A stretch of DNA of 6,317 nt from Anaerolineae bacterium (lineage in GTDB: Bacteria; Chloroflexota; Anaerolineae; B4-G1; SLSP01): positions 1 through 6,317 of the forward strand of contig JAFGSL010000112.1 in assembly GCA_016934645.1 (NCBI GenBank). Direction: 5' to 3'. Numbering within the stretch: the first letter of the stretch is position 1; every line of letters starts with the position of its first letter. The notes beneath the pieces were generated by a model, which saw nothing but the letters and a program-made list of their open reading frames with translations, ran no database searches and was not told the DNA's origin. The translations under genes were made by a program, and so were the position numbers. Below, piece by piece: positions 6,301 to 6,317 of the stretch.

Positions 6301-6317
6301 GTAAAAATCACATCTAC

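Overview
The window holds six genes, all read on the minus strand, with short gaps or overlaps between them. GC content looks moderately high (my estimate, not computed). Three things point weakly to a Chloroflexota (Anaerolineae-like) bacterium: a sensor kinase with a seven-helix HisKA_7TM-type input region, a PhnD-type solute-binding lipoprotein, and a compound inverted repeat of a kind I recall from that phylum. This is inference, because no taxonomic marker gene is present.

In transcription order (right to left): a compound inverted repeat (6247-6300); a membrane histidine kinase (6160-4410) with a seven-TM sensor, PAS, HisKA and HATPase parts; a four-TM DUF3592-like membrane protein (4327-3620); an apolipoprotein N-acyltransferase-like gene, lnt (3623-2133), whose start overlaps the previous stop as ATGA; a short 7-bp tandem repeat (2104-2131); a protein that looks like two SUKH (SMI1/KNR4) domains (2079-1267); a small membrane protein of unknown function (1173-553); a good sigma-70-type promoter (546-518); and the first 157 codons of a PhnD-family phosphate/phosphonate ABC-transporter lipoprotein (473-1), which runs off the left edge.

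The most striking property is damage. Three of the six genes are interrupted although the protein on both sides of each break is well conserved. The kinase has lost one C in a C4 run at 4937-4940. lnt has an in-frame TGA at codon 72 (3408-3410). The SUKH gene needs a +1 shift at about 1267-1278, after which its second domain is completed and its stop overlaps the ATG of the next gene as TGATG. Two of the three breaks are at or near runs of four G/C, so assembly or sequencing error is at least as likely as real gene decay. The phnD-like gene and the two small membrane proteins read through cleanly.

Functionally, Lnt would acylate lipoproteins at the membrane and the PhnD-like protein is itself a lipoprotein, so the region leans towards envelope functions. 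The separate promoter suggests that the transporter gene is regulated independently of the upstream genes. No response regulator, toxin, transposase, CRISPR array, tRNA or rRNA is visible. I see no convincing new defence or biosynthetic system. The best candidates for something undescribed are the tandem-SUKH gene coupled to a small membrane protein, and the compound repeat.
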